Assembly: GCA_016779605.1 (NCBI GenBank)
Contig: JADHNH010000022.1
Coordinates: 1 to 40,874, forward strand
DNA length: 40,874 nt
Source of the DNA: Nevskia sp.
Lineage (GTDB): Bacteria; Pseudomonadota; Gammaproteobacteria; Nevskiales; Nevskiaceae
Direction of reading: 5' to 3'
Under the pieces are notes generated by a model. It ran no database searches and was not told the DNA's origin. It saw only the letters and a list, made by a program, of their open reading frames with translations. Both the position numbers and the translations under genes were made by a program. How positions within the stretch are numbered: position 1 is the first letter of the stretch; each line of letters opens with the position of its first letter. Positions 8,181-17,495 of this stretch are shown here, piece by piece.

Positions 8181-9839
8181 TCAATCCTCCCACACGATCC
8201 GCCGATCGCGGTCCTTCTCCGCTTCGTGCAGCGCCTCGCCCCAGCGCTGCTCGACGTTGTTGCGGCGCACTTTCATGGTGGGCGTCATCAGCTTGTTGTC
8301 GATGGTCCAGGCGTCGCGGGTGACGAACAGCTTGGCGATGGCCTCGTGCGGCTCCAGGGTCTGGTTGACCGCGTCCAGGGTGGCGAGCAGTTCCTGCTCC
8401 ACCGCCGCGCGCGGCTTGGCCAGGGCCGCTGCGTTCAGGCTCAGCACCATGATCGGCTGGAACAGGCCGGAGCCGACCAGGCAGAGCTGGTCGATGTCGG
8501 TGTTGCGGCCGAAGGCGCCTTCGATCGGCGCGGGCGTGACGTACTTGCCCTTGAGCGTCTTGAAGATCTCCTTGAGCCGGCCGGTGATGTAGAGGTAGCC
8601 GTCGGCGTCGAGCCGGCCGACGTCGCCGGTGCGCAGCCAGCCGTCGGCGGTGAACAGCTCGGCGGTCTTCTGCGGGTCCTTGTAGTAGCCCAGGGTCACG
8701 CCGGCATGCTTGTTCTGGATTTCGCCGCCCTCGGCGATGCGCACCTGCGAATCCGCGTACGGCTTGCCGACGCTGCCCATGCGGTTCTGGCCGGGCAGGT
8801 TGCAGCTGACGTATATGGAGTTCTCGGTCATGCCGTAGCCCTGGTAGATCTCGATGCCCAGGCGCGCATACCACTGCATCACCGGCAGCGGCAGCGGCGC
8901 GGCGCCGCTGACGCGCAGCCAGCAGCGCTCCAGCCCGAGCTGCTTGCGGATCTTGTTGCGCACGAGCGTCGACAGGATCGGCAGCCGCAGCAACAGGTCC
9001 AGCTTCTTCTGCGGCAGCTTCTGCAGGATGCGGCCCTGGATGCGCGTCCATACCAGCGGCACGCCGTAGAAGCGCGTCGGCCGCACGGTGGTCAGGGTGG
9101 CGGCGAGCTTTTCCAGGTCTTCCAGGAACCAGACCTGCGCGCCCAGGTACATGCTGGCGCCTTCCACCGCGCCGCGCTCGAAGGCGTGCGCCAGCGGCAG
9201 GTAGGACAGCAGGTGCTCGCCTTCCGGCCGCGCCGGCATCATCCGCAGCATGCCGGCCACGGTGAATTTCAGGTTGGCCTCGGTGATGATCACGCCCTTG
9301 GGGTCGCCGGTGGTGCCGGAGGTGTAGATCAGGCTCCACGGCGCATCCGCCGCGCGCGCCACCGGCGCGGCCAGTGGCGCGGCGCCGGCGACGAGCGCGT
9401 CCCAGTCGTGCTCGCAGGGTGGCACGCCGGGATAGGGCAGGGCGATGCGGATGATGTCCTTGGGCAGGCAGGCCATGAAGCCCTGCGCGTCCGGCATCGG
9501 CCCGACGAACACCGCCTTGGCCTCGCTGTGCGCCAGGATGTAGCGCACTGCGTCGTCGGACTGCTTCGGGTACAGGCCGACGCCGACATAGCCGCCCAGG
9601 CCGGCGGCGAAATCCGCCATGAACCAGTGCGCGGTGTTCATGCCGGCGATCGCCACGCTGCTGCCGGGCGCCAGACCCAGGGCGGCCAGCGCGGCGGCCA
9701 TGCGCCGGGCCTGGTCGGCCACCTCGCCCCAGGAATAGCTGCGCCAGGCGCCCTTGACCGGCTGGTGCAGGTAAGGCTGGTCCGGAGTCTCCTGCGCGCG
9801 GCGCAGCAGGGTCTGTACCGGATTCAGCAGTTCGCTCAT
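8181..9839 (-). CDS. AMP-dependent acyl-CoA synthetase (long-chain fatty-acid-CoA ligase type)
   Basis: 552 residues. ANL-superfamily signatures appear in order: SLIYTSGTTGDPKGVIIT near residue 180 (P-loop-like ATP motif), QGYGMTENSIYVSC near 338 (A5), WLRTGDVGRLDADGYLYITG near 415 (A7/A8) and RLKEIFKTLKGKYVTPAPIE (hinge and CoA-binding part). The enzyme activates a fatty acid to acyl-AMP and then acyl-CoA, the entry step of beta-oxidation. The IFKTLKGKYV version of the hinge resembles long-chain and bubblegum-type ligases. It lies downstream of fadA-, fadB- and fadE-like genes on the same strand, separated from them by a toxin-antitoxin pair. Chain-length preference cannot be read from sequence. 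Confidence 0.88.
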   Translation of the reverse strand: MSELLNPVQTLLRRAQETPDQPYLHQPVKGAWRSYSWGEVADQARRMAAALAALGLAPGSSVAIAGMNTAHWFMADFAAGLGGYVGVGLYPKQSDDAVRYILAHSEAKAVFVGPMPDAQGFMACLPKDIIRIALPYPGVPPCEHDWDALVAGAAPLAAPVARAADAPWSLIYTSGTTGDPKGVIITEANLKFTVAGMLRMMPARPEGEHLLSYLPLAHAFERGAVEGASMYLGAQVWFLEDLEKLAATLTTVRPTRFYGVPLVWTRIQGRILQKLPQKKLDLLLRLPILSTLVRNKIRKQLGLERCWLRVSGAAPLPLPVMQWYARLGIEIYQGYGMTENSIYVSCNLPGQNRMGSVGKPYADSQVRIAEGGEIQNKHAGVTLGYYKDPQKTAELFTADGWLRTGDVGRLDADGYLYITGRLKEIFKTLKGKYVTPAPIEGAFGRNTDIDQLCLVGSGLFQPIMVLSLNAAALAKPRAAVEQELLATLDAVNQTLEPHEAIAKLFVTRDAWTIDNKLMTPTMKVRRNNVEQRWGEALHEAEKDRDRRIVWED

Positions 9840-9993
9840 TGTTGCCTCGTGGATTGACGCCGTCCGCCGGCGGCCATCGTAACCCGAATGCGCCGGCCCG
9901 TAGCCGGCCGGCGCAGGTGCCGCAAGGCCTCACCCCGCGCGCGATGGAACGGGCGCACCGGGCGTTTCAACGCGAGGGATCGTATTCGAGACG

Positions 9994-10338
9994 CTATCGA
10001 TGCCGCGGCGACAGTGCCAGGCCGAGAAAGACCATCAGCGCCCGATTGAGCCGGACCATGTCCTCGTCGTCGAGCCGCCCGATCCGCTCGCCGACCTTGG
10101 CCTTCGGCACCGTGACGATCTTGTCCACCATCAGCCGGGACCGGGCGCGCAGGCCATTGCGCTGGTTCGGCTCCACCGGAAGCCGGATCAAAGGCGCTTC
10201 AGTCCGGTCCGTGGTGAAGGCGCAGACCGTGATGGAATCCGTGGCGTCGAAGCTGTCGTCCTGCACGACGACAACCGGGCGCGGCTTGCCCGCACAGTCC
10301 TTGCCGCCGGAGACCGTCCAGATCTCCCCCCGCCTCAT
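9994..10338 (-). CDS. MazF/PemK-type toxin (endoribonuclease)
   Basis: 114 residues, typical for MazF/PemK. The fold begins MRRGEIWTVSGGKD, the common N-terminus of the family, and continues with GKPRPVVVVQDDSFDATDSI and a central RSRLMVDKIVTVPKAKVGERIG segment (the family usually has D-Q-I/K-x-x-x-V here) before a C-terminal helix. Such toxins cut mRNA at short specific sequences unless bound by their antitoxin. The start ATG overlaps the antitoxin stop by four bases, the classic coupled TA arrangement. Cleavage specificity is unknown. It lies inside the fatty-acid degradation gene set. Confidence 0.85.
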   Translation of the reverse strand: MRRGEIWTVSGGKDCAGKPRPVVVVQDDSFDATDSITVCAFTTDRTEAPLIRLPVEPNQRNGLRARSRLMVDKIVTVPKAKVGERIGRLDDEDMVRLNRALMVFLGLALSPRHR

Positions 10339-10559
10339 TCATCGCCCCACACCGACGCCGCGTCGACGAAGGCCTGATCGCCGGTGGCACGTCTGCCGGC
10401 GGCGACCGCCGCCGATTGCCGGTGCGCCGCCGACTTGAACGCGGCGGCACGTACGTCCGGTACCCAGATCTGGATGGGCCGCAGGCCCTGTGCCCGCAGC
10501 CGCTCGCGGTGTTCCCGCACCTTTACCCGCGTGGACTCCACGCTTTTTGCCGATGCCAT
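10335..10559 (-). CDS. MazE-like antitoxin (DUF3018 type)
   Basis: 74 residues. MASAKSVESTRVKVREHRERLRAQGL forms a basic N-terminus followed by RPIQIWVPD, a pattern seen in the antitoxin MazE-like family that pairs with MazF/PemK toxins. The C-terminal half (ATGDQAFVDAASVWGDE) is acidic, as expected for the toxin-binding tail. ATG 10559 is preferred over the in-frame TTG at 10577 because GGGAG precedes it at a suitable distance. A perfect 12-bp palindrome lies 21 bases upstream, consistent with autoregulation by the antitoxin or TA complex. The toxin gene follows with a four-base overlap. Confidence 0.8.
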   Translation of the reverse strand: MASAKSVESTRVKVREHRERLRAQGLRPIQIWVPDVRAAAFKSAAHRQSAAVAAGRRATGDQAFVDAASVWGDE

Positions 10560-10579
10560 GGCCCGGATCTCCCGCAAAA

Positions 10580-10591
10580 GTTACATGTAAC
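10580..10591. promoter_or_regulatory. Perfect 12-bp palindrome, TA operator candidate
   Basis: GTTACATGTAAC is a perfect palindrome located 21-32 bases upstream of the antitoxin ATG. Antitoxins of MazEF-type pairs commonly bind palindromes at their own promoter. The role here is inferred from position and symmetry alone. Confidence 0.55.
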
Positions 10592-10675
10592 GTAGCACCG
10601 GCGAGCCGTCGCCACCAGCCTTTTCGCGGTCTCCCGGGCGGACGGCGGAGCGGGAGCAGCGGCCGCGGGACGCTC

Positions 10676-12943
10676 TCAGCCGGCCGCGGCGCGCCGCGGC
10701 GGCATGCCGCCGAGCTCCAGGCCGCCGTCGGCGCGCACGCTGGCGAAGTACTGCTGCGGGGTGAACACGTCGACTTCGATGGCCTCCAGCCGCGCCGCGT
10801 GGGCCTTGCGCACCAGCGCCGCTTCCTCGCCGCCGACGAGGCCGAGGTTGGCGGCGTCCTGCGCCAGCTCTTCGGGGTTGCCGCGCTTGAGCTTGCCGGC
10901 CTTCTGCGCGGCGCGGATCTTGTTCAGTGCCGGCTCGGCCTCGGCCAGCAGGCGGAACGCCTTGAGCAGCCGGCCGGCGCCCTGGGTTTCGTCGTCGGCG
11001 ATGAAGCTGTCGCCGACGATGCGCCGGTACTGCTCGCTGGGCGACTGGATCGCCAGCGCGGCGCGGTGGCTCAAGGCGTCGGCCGGCGCGCGGCCCAGCG
11101 GGTTGATGCGCAGCGCCAGCAGGCCGACGGTGCGCAGCCACAGGCCGGGCAGGCCGCCGCCGAAGTTGGCGTAAATGCCGGCGAAGGCGTCCTGCACCTG
11201 GCCTAGCGCGTACTCGCAGGCGTACTGCACCAGCGGCAGGTCTTCCTGCTTGCGCCCTTCCGCCTCCCAGCGCCGCAGCGCGCAGAAGCCCAGCAGCTGC
11301 CAGGCCAGCGCATCGGCGTAGCGGCCGGTGAGCTTGCCGCGCACCTTGAGCTTGCCGCCCAGGGCGAACATCGCCAGGTCCGTGAGCACGGCGAAGCGCG
11401 TGGCGCTCCAGCCCAGGCGCCGGTAGTAGCGCGCGGTGGGGCCGCCCACCGGCGTGCCGGCGCTGTAGCCGCGGGTGAGATAGCGCACCGCGGCGCGGCC
11501 GATGTTCAGTGCGAAGTGGCCGATCCAGCCGAGCAGGTTTGCGCGGAAGGCGGCGACGTCGCCCTGTTCCACCGCTTGCACCACCTTGAGCGCGTACGGG
11601 TGGCAGCGCGTGGCGCCCTGGCCGAAGATGATCAGCGTGCGGGTCATGATGTTGGCGCCTTCCACCGTCACGCCCACCGGCGAGGATTGGTAGCCCATGC
11701 CCAGGATGTTGTTCGGCCCCTGCATGATGCCGGCGCCGGCGAACACGTCCATGCCGTCGATCACCAGCTCGCGCGCCAGCGCGGTGGTGTAGGCCTTGAG
11801 CACCGCCGACACCACCGGCGGCTGCTGCCCGGCGTCCACCGCCGAGCAGCCGAAGATGCGGGCGCCGTCCATCATGTAGGTCAGCGCGGCGATCTTGCCG
11901 ACCTTGTCTTCCACGCCTTCCATGCGGCCGATCGGGATGCCGAACTGCTGGCGCACCATCGAGTAGGCGCCGGTGACGGCGGCCACCGTGCGCGCGCCGC
12001 CCACCGCGCCGGCCGGCAGGCTGACCATGCGGCCGCCGGCGAGCTGCTCCATCAGCATGCGCCAGCCCTGGCCGGCGCCGCCGACGCCGCCGACGATGTT
12101 CTCCACCGGCACCACCACGTCCTTTCCGACCAGCGGGCCGTTGTAGAACGGGCTGCCGATCGGGTCGTGGTGGTCGCCGTTGGAAAAGCCGGGCGCGCCC
12201 TTGTGGATCAGCACGCAGGTGATGCCGACCTGCTCGCCCTTTTCCAGCAGGTTCTGCGGGTCGTGCAGGCTGCAGGCGATGGTGGCGAGGTCCGCCACCG
12301 GCGCCAGCGTGATGTAGCGCTTGCGGAAGTTCAGGCGCAGCTTGAGCGCGCCGTCGGCATCCTTGAACACCAGCGCCTCGCCCTTGATCGAGGCGGCGTC
12401 GGAGCCGGCGGTCGGCTCGGTCAGGCCGAAGCAGGGCACGTATTCGCCGCTGGCCAGGCGCGGCAGGTAGTGCGCCTTCTGCTCCGCGGTGCCGTAGTGC
12501 TTGATCAGCTCGGCGGCGCCGAGCGAGTTCGGGATCAGCACGAACGTGCTCACCGTGGCGCTGACCGGCGCCAGCTTGGCCATGATCGTGCTGATGCCCA
12601 GGGTGGAGAAGTCCCTGCCGCCGTACTCCTTGGGGATCAGCAGGCCCATCATGCCGGACTGCTTGATGAAGGCCAGCAGCTCGTCGGGCATGCGCCGGGT
12701 GCGGCCGATGCCGTAGCGGTCGACCATGCGGCACAGCTCCTCCACCGGGCCTTCGAGGAACGCCCGCTCTTCCGGCCGCAGGCGGCCGTAGGGCTGCGCC
12801 AGCATGCGGCCGAAATCCGGCTTGCCGGCGAAGATCGGCCCGTCGATCCAGACCGTGCCGGCTTCCAGCGCCAGCCGCTCGGTGTCCGAGATCTGCGGCA
12901 GCATGCGCCGCGACTTCATCCACTGCATCAGCGCTGCGAACAT
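10676..12943 (-). CDS. fadE: Acyl-CoA dehydrogenase, FadE type
   Basis: 755 residues, close to the ~800 of E. coli FadE and much longer than ordinary acyl-CoA dehydrogenases. Central dehydrogenase motifs are CFGLTEPTAGSDAASIKGEA (FAD/substrate loop), GQGWRMLMEQLAGGRMVSLP, and VTVEGANIMTRTLIIFGQGA, which carries the Glu expected as catalytic base. The last ~250 residues form the DUF1974-type C-terminal domain of FadE. It catalyses the first oxidation of beta-oxidation, acyl-CoA to trans-2-enoyl-CoA. ATG 12943 is supported by GGAGG ten bases upstream. The gene follows the FadB/J gene by 58 bases on the same strand. Confidence 0.92.
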   Translation of the reverse strand: MFAALMQWMKSRRMLPQISDTERLALEAGTVWIDGPIFAGKPDFGRMLAQPYGRLRPEERAFLEGPVEELCRMVDRYGIGRTRRMPDELLAFIKQSGMMGLLIPKEYGGRDFSTLGISTIMAKLAPVSATVSTFVLIPNSLGAAELIKHYGTAEQKAHYLPRLASGEYVPCFGLTEPTAGSDAASIKGEALVFKDADGALKLRLNFRKRYITLAPVADLATIACSLHDPQNLLEKGEQVGITCVLIHKGAPGFSNGDHHDPIGSPFYNGPLVGKDVVVPVENIVGGVGGAGQGWRMLMEQLAGGRMVSLPAGAVGGARTVAAVTGAYSMVRQQFGIPIGRMEGVEDKVGKIAALTYMMDGARIFGCSAVDAGQQPPVVSAVLKAYTTALARELVIDGMDVFAGAGIMQGPNNILGMGYQSSPVGVTVEGANIMTRTLIIFGQGATRCHPYALKVVQAVEQGDVAAFRANLLGWIGHFALNIGRAAVRYLTRGYSAGTPVGGPTARYYRRLGWSATRFAVLTDLAMFALGGKLKVRGKLTGRYADALAWQLLGFCALRRWEAEGRKQEDLPLVQYACEYALGQVQDAFAGIYANFGGGLPGLWLRTVGLLALRINPLGRAPADALSHRAALAIQSPSEQYRRIVGDSFIADDETQGAGRLLKAFRLLAEAEPALNKIRAAQKAGKLKRGNPEELAQDAANLGLVGGEEAALVRKAHAARLEAIEVDVFTPQQYFASVRADGGLELGGMPPRRAAAG

Positions 12944-13001
12944 GGCTGCAACCTCCGCAAGATGCCGAGCCTCGGCCGGTCCGTCATTGACCCGCGCGCG
13001 C

Positions 13002-15152
13002 CTACTCGAAGCGCTTGCCCGTCCTGGCCATTTCCACCAGCAGCGCGGCCGGCTTGAAGCGCGCGCCGTACCTGGCGGCAAGCTCCTCGGCGCGCTTGAC
13101 GAACCGGGCCACGCCGTAGGCGTTGATGAACTGCAGCGCGCCGCCCTGGTGCGGGGCGAAACCCCAGCCGAGGATCGAGCCGATGTTGGCGTCGGCCACC
13201 GACAGCACCACGTTTTCCTCGTGGCAGCGCGCCGCCTCGTTGGCCTGCGCGAACATCAGGCGGTCGATCATCTCCTGCTGGTCGAGCTGCTGTTTCGACA
13301 GCGGGAAATGCCGCGCCAGTTCCGGCCAGATGAACTTCTGGCCGGCTTGCGGATATTCGTAAAAGCCCTTGGCGGCCTTCTTGCCGGGGCGGTCCAGCTC
13401 CTTGACCATCTTCACCAGCACCGCCTCGCCCGGGTGGGGCGTGTAGGTCTTGCCCTCGGCGGCGAAGTCCTTGCGGGTCTGCTCGACGACGTGCAGCGAC
13501 AGCGACAGCGAGACTTCGTCCTGCAGCGCCAGCGGCCCGACCGGCATGCCCGCCTGCAGCCCGGCCACCTCGATCGAGCGCGGGTGCTGGCCCTCGGCCA
13601 GCAGGCTCAGGCCTTCCTGCACGTAGGTGGCGAAAGTGCGCGAGGTGTAGAAGCCGCGCGAGTCGTTGACCACGATCGGCGTCTTGCGGATCTGCTGCAC
13701 GTAGTCGAAGCCCTTGGCCAGCGTCGCCTTGGAGGTCTTCTTGCCGACGATGATCTCCACCAGCTTCATCTTGTCCACCGGCGAGAAGAAGTGCAGGCCG
13801 ATGAACTGCTCCGGCCGCACGCTGGCCAGGGCCAGGCCGGTGATCGGCAGGGTGGAGGTGTTGGAGGCGAAGGTGGCCGTGGCCGCCAGCACCGCCTCGG
13901 TCTTTTTGGTCACGTCGGCCTTGATCGCGCGGTCCTCGAACACCGCCTCGATCACCAGGTCGCAGCCGGCCAGGTCCTTGTAGTCGGCGGTGGTCCTGAT
14001 GCGCTCCAGCAGCGCGCTCTTGCCGGCCGGCGTTTCGCTGCCCTTCTTGATCGCCTTGTCGAGCAGGCCGGCGGAGTAGGACTTGCCCTTCTCGGCCAGC
14101 TCTACCGTCGTGTCGAGCAGCACCACCTCGATGCCGACCTTGGCCGAGACGTAGGCGATGCCCGCGCCCATCATGCCGGCGCCGAGGATGCCGAGCTTCT
14201 TCACCGTGCTCTTGTCGAAGCCTTCCGGGCGGCTCCTGCCCTTGTTGATGGCGTTCTGCTGGAACCACAGCGTGCCGATGATGTTCTTGGCCACCTGGCT
14301 CACCGCCAGGTTGGCGAAGTAGCGCGACTCGATGCGGCAGCCGGTGTCGAAGTCGACCAGGCCGCCCTCGAACACGCAGCTCATGATGTTGTTCACCGCC
14401 GGGTAGTTGCCGTAGGTCTTGGCGTCGGCCATCGACGGCGCGATGGCCCACATCTGGCCCACCGCCGGGCTGCGCGAATCGCCGCCCGGCCACTTGAACT
14501 TCTTGTCGTCCCAGGGCTGCACCGGCTTGGGGTTGACCGCGATCCAGGCCTTGGCGCGCTCGATCATCTCGGCGCGGTCCTTGGCCAGCTCGTTGATCAT
14601 GCCGGTCTGCCTGGCCTTCTCGGCGGACAGCTCGGTGCCTTCCAGCAGCAGCGGCAGCGCCGGCTGGATGCCGATCAGGCGCGGCAGGCGCTGGGTGCCG
14701 CCGCCGCCGGGCAGCAGGCCGAGCTTGACCTCGGGGAAGCCGAACTTGGCCTTGGGCTCGTTCACCGCCACGCGGTAATGGCAGGCCAGCGCCAGCTCCA
14801 TGCCGCCGCCCAGCGCGGTGCCGTTGAGCGCGGCCACCACCGGCCGGCCGAGCAGCTCCAGCCGGCGCATGAAGCCCTTGAACTTCTCGGCCAGCTCGAA
14901 GGCCTGCTCGGCGCGGGTCATGGCGAAGAGCTTCTCGATGTCGGCGCCGGCGAGGAACTCCTTCTTGCCGGAGGTGAGGATCACGCCCTTCACCGCCGCG
15001 TCGGACTCGATGCGCGCCAGCGCGTCGGCCAGCGGCTTGGTAAGGTCGTCGTTGAGCACGTTCATGGAACGGCCCGGCATGTCGAGCGTCAGCGTGACGA
15101 CGCCGTCGGCGTCCTGGCTGTATTGCACGCTGCTGTTGGTCTGGTCGGTCAT
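13002..15152 (-). CDS. fadB: Fatty-acid oxidation complex alpha subunit (enoyl-CoA hydratase / 3-hydroxyacyl-CoA dehydrogenase)
   Basis: 716 residues, the usual FadB/FadJ size. The N-terminal ~190 residues are a crotonase domain with [10 protein letters not shown] and [17 protein letters not shown] (oxyanion hole and catalytic region). A Rossmann NAD-binding motif, [20 protein letters not shown], appears near residue 320. It is followed by [10 protein letters not shown] and [16 protein letters not shown] of the hydroxyacyl dehydrogenase, then its helical C-terminal domains. The protein hydrates enoyl-CoA and oxidises the 3-hydroxyacyl-CoA. It sits between thiolase and FadE genes on one strand, most likely one transcript. 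FadB and FadJ cannot be separated with certainty from sequence alone. Confidence 0.93.
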   Translation of the reverse strand: MTDQTNSSVQYSQDADGVVTLTLDMPGRSMNVLNDDLTKPLADALARIESDAAVKGVILTSGKKEFLAGADIEKLFAMTRAEQAFELAEKFKGFMRRLELLGRPVVAALNGTALGGGMELALACHYRVAVNEPKAKFGFPEVKLGLLPGGGGTQRLPRLIGIQPALPLLLEGTELSAEKARQTGMINELAKDRAEMIERAKAWIAVNPKPVQPWDDKKFKWPGGDSRSPAVGQMWAIAPSMADAKTYGNYPAVNNIMSCVFEGGLVDFDTGCRIESRYFANLAVSQVAKNIIGTLWFQQNAINKGRSRPEGFDKSTVKKLGILGAGMMGAGIAYVSAKVGIEVVLLDTTVELAEKGKSYSAGLLDKAIKKGSETPAGKSALLERIRTTADYKDLAGCDLVIEAVFEDRAIKADVTKKTEAVLAATATFASNTSTLPITGLALASVRPEQFIGLHFFSPVDKMKLVEIIVGKKTSKATLAKGFDYVQQIRKTPIVVNDSRGFYTSRTFATYVQEGLSLLAEGQHPRSIEVAGLQAGMPVGPLALQDEVSLSLSLHVVEQTRKDFAAEGKTYTPHPGEAVLVKMVKELDRPGKKAAKGFYEYPQAGQKFIWPELARHFPLSKQQLDQQEMIDRLMFAQANEAARCHEENVVLSVADANIGSILGWGFAPHQGGALQFINAYGVARFVKRAEELAARYGARFKPAALLVEMARTGKRFE

Positions 15153-15284
15153 TTGAATTCCGTATTTGTGGTCAGTCCGGTGAGTTCGGCCGCACCGCGG
15201 CCTGCGGGGTCGCGCCTGCGGCGCTGCGAGGAGAGGGGGTGGGCAAAGCCGTTCTTCACGGCGAACCGCCTCACCCCTGGCTCT

Positions 15285-16490
15285 TCACACCCGTTCGATG
15301 ATGGTGGCGATGCCCATGCCGGCGCCCACGCACAGCGTCATCATCGCGGTGGAGCGGCCGGTGCGCTCGAGCTCGTCCAGGGCGGTGCCCAGGATGATGC
15401 TGCCGGTGGCGCCCAGCGGATGGCCCATGGCGATGGAGCCGCCGTTGACGTTGACCTTGTCCATGTCGATATCCAGGGCGCGCACCGCCTTCATCACCAC
15501 CGCGGCGAAGGCCTCGTTGATCTCGAACAGGTCGATGTCCTGCGCGTTCATGCCGGCCTTCTTCAGCGCTTTCTGCGCGGCCGGCGCGATGCCGGTGAGC
15601 ATGATGGTCGGCTCGCTGCCGATCACCGCCACCGAGCGGATCTTCGCGCGCGGCTTCAGGCCCAGCGCGCGGCCCTTTTCCTTCGAGCCGACCAGCACCA
15701 GCGCGGCGCCGTCGACGATGCCGGAGGAGTTGCCGGCGTGGTGCACGTGGTTGATCTTCTCCACCGTGGTGTACTTGCGCAGCGCGGTGGCGTCGAAGCC
15801 CATCAGGCCGATCTGCTCGAACGAGGGCTTGAGCGTGGCCAGGCCTTCCAGCGTGGTGTCGGCGCGGATGAACTCGTCGTGGTCCAGCACCACCATGCCG
15901 TTCAGGTCCTTCACCGGCACCAGCGACCTGGCGAAGCGGCCTTCGGCGCTGGCCGCGGCGGCGCGCTTCTGCGAGCGCAGCGCGAACTGGTCCACGTCGG
16001 CGCGCGAGAAGCCTTCCAGCGAGGCGATCAGGTCCGCGCCGATGCCCTGCGGGGCGAAGCCGAGCTGGTGGTTGACGCGCGGGTCCATCGCCCAGGCGCC
16101 GCCGTCGGCGCCCATCGGCCAGCGCGACATGCTCTCCACGCCGCCGGCCACCACCAGGTCCTCCTGGCCGGACATCACCTTCATCGCCGCCAGGTTGACC
16201 GACTCCAGGCCCGAGGCGCAAAAGCGGCTCTGCGTCACGCCGGGCACGTTCTGCGCCCAGCCGGCATACAGCACCGCGGTGCGCGCGATGTCGGCGCCCT
16301 GCTCGCCCACCGGAGTGACGCAACCCAGCACCACGTCGTCGACCTGGCTGGTGTCGAGGCTGTTGCGCTCCTGCAGGGCGTGCATCAGGTTGCCGAGCAG
16401 GTGCACCGGCGCCACCTGGTGCAGGCTGCCGTCTTTCTTGCCCTTGCCGCGCGGGGTGCGTACTGCGTCGTAGATGAAGGCTTCGCTCAT
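15285..16490 (-). CDS. fadA: Acetyl-CoA C-acyltransferase (thiolase)
   Basis: 401 residues, standard thiolase length. Catalytic features visible: Cys91 in [12 protein letters not shown] (acyl-enzyme nucleophile), [10 protein letters not shown] near residue 350 (catalytic His) and [11 protein letters not shown] near 385 (second Cys). NEAFAAVV with the conserved Asn-Glu is also present. It cleaves 3-ketoacyl-CoA to acetyl-CoA and a shortened acyl-CoA. First gene of the leftward fad set, 132 bases before the FadB/J start. GGAG lies about ten bases upstream of the ATG. A near-perfect palindrome 31 bases upstream of the start, and a divergent TetR gene, suggest repression relieved by an acyl-CoA. 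Confidence 0.93.
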   Translation of the reverse strand: MSEAFIYDAVRTPRGKGKKDGSLHQVAPVHLLGNLMHALQERNSLDTSQVDDVVLGCVTPVGEQGADIARTAVLYAGWAQNVPGVTQSRFCASGLESVNLAAMKVMSGQEDLVVAGGVESMSRWPMGADGGAWAMDPRVNHQLGFAPQGIGADLIASLEGFSRADVDQFALRSQKRAAAASAEGRFARSLVPVKDLNGMVVLDHDEFIRADTTLEGLATLKPSFEQIGLMGFDATALRKYTTVEKINHVHHAGNSSGIVDGAALVLVGSKEKGRALGLKPRAKIRSVAVIGSEPTIMLTGIAPAAQKALKKAGMNAQDIDLFEINEAFAAVVMKAVRALDIDMDKVNVNGGSIAMGHPLGATGSIILGTALDELERTGRSTAMMTLCVGAGMGIATIIERV

Positions 16491-16520
16491 GACTCACACG
16501 CTCCTTGAGGTTGATTGCCG

Positions 16521-16546
16521 GCGACGGTAATCTAAATTACCATCGC
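16521..16546. promoter_or_regulatory. Palindromic operator candidate upstream of the fad genes
   Basis: Half-sites GCGAcGGTAAT and ATTACCaTCGC are arranged symmetrically around a CTAA centre; ten of eleven arm positions pair. The core is the most AT-rich piece of this intergenic region. It lies 31 bases upstream of the thiolase ATG and about 240 bases upstream of the divergent TetR gene. Binding by that TetR protein is inferred from position. The rest of 16547-16787 shows no convincing gene. Confidence 0.6.
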
Positions 16547-16787
16547 GCTTGATTCGCTGCGGCCCCGGAAAAGGAGCCGTGACCGTGCCGGCGCTGCGTT
16601 TCTCCGTGCGGGCCAGGAGTGCCGGCCCGCCGCCTTGTCCGGCAATGGCGGGGTGATTGGTGTGGATTGACGAGCGTAATCCTATCCCCCGCGCCGGTCA
16701 ATACGGTAGCGTATGGAAAGCCGGGCCAGTGCGGATCGGTCAGTAAGCATCGTTACAGCCGGAATGAAGCCGACGAGGTCAATGCAA

Positions 16788-17426
16788 ATGGGCACCCGCG
16801 AAACCCCGATCCAGCAGCCGCCGGAGCCGGCCGGCGCAAGCCGCCCGAAGCTCGACCCGCAGACGCGCGCGCGCATCGAGCAGGCCGTGCTCGAGGTGTT
16901 CTCCGAGCGCGAGTTCCACCGCGTGGGCCTGATCGAGATTGCCCGCGGCGCCAACGTCTCGCTGCAGACCATCTACAAGTACTACGGCGGCAAGGAAGCC
17001 CTGCTGTTTGAGACGCTCGACGCCAACCTGGCGCGGCTGGCGGTGCGCATGCTGGACCACCTGCAGGGCCTGGAGGACTACAAGGAGAAGTTCCGCAAGG
17101 TGTTCTGGGTATCGCTGGACTTCTTCGAGAAGAATCCCAAGGTGATGCAGCTCATCATGAGCTCGGTCTACGTCAACACCTGGCGCAAGCGCGAAAACTA
17201 CCGCAACCCCGAGCTGTTCGGCACCTTCATCAAGGTGCTGGCCGAAGGCCGCGCGCGCGGCATCCTCAACGACCAGGTGGACGAGAAGTACCTGCTCGAC
17301 TTCATCATGGGCGTGCTCGGCCGGCTGGTGCAGATGTACATCCACCGCGGCCAGAAGGAGCCGCTGACGCGCCAGGCCAACGTGCTGTTCGAGATGCTGT
17401 GGCGGGCGCTGGCCAAGCCGGCTTGA
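16788..17426 (+). CDS. TetR-family transcriptional regulator
   Basis: 212 residues. The N-terminal HTH domain is clear: RARIEQAVLEVFSEREFHRV, then VGLIEIARGANVSLQTIYKY and YGGKEALLFETL, the standard TetR signature. The remaining ~150 residues are helical, forming ligand-binding and dimerisation domains (FWVSLDFFEKNPKVMQLIMS). ATG 16788 is chosen because GAGG lies nine bases before it; ATG 16782 or 16764 are alternatives. It is divergent from the thiolase-FadB-FadE genes, the typical placement of a local fatty-acid-responsive repressor (FadR/PsrA-like in role). The effector, probably an acyl-CoA, is inferred. Confidence 0.88.
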   Translation: MGTRETPIQQPPEPAGASRPKLDPQTRARIEQAVLEVFSEREFHRVGLIEIARGANVSLQTIYKYYGGKEALLFETLDANLARLAVRMLDHLQGLEDYKEKFRKVFWVSLDFFEKNPKVMQLIMSSVYVNTWRKRENYRNPELFGTFIKVLAEGRARGILNDQVDEKYLLDFIMGVLGRLVQMYIHRGQKEPLTRQANVLFEMLWRALAKPA

Positions 17427-17495
17427 GTATCGCAGCATCCATTTCGCGTGCGCCGGTTCTCCACGGGCGTACCCTGCACATCTGCGAGGTGTCTC

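Noticed and set aside
12944..13081. Longer N-terminus of FadE extending into the FadB/J gene
   Set aside because: The extra residues are Arg/Trp-rich, unlike FadE, and GGAGG precedes ATG 12943.
12804..16508. Very long plus-strand open frame (over 1,200 codons) opposite the fadE-fadB-fadA genes
   Set aside because: It is antisense to three well-recognised genes, its translation is Arg/Ala/Gly/His-rich without a family, and such shadows are common at this GC content.
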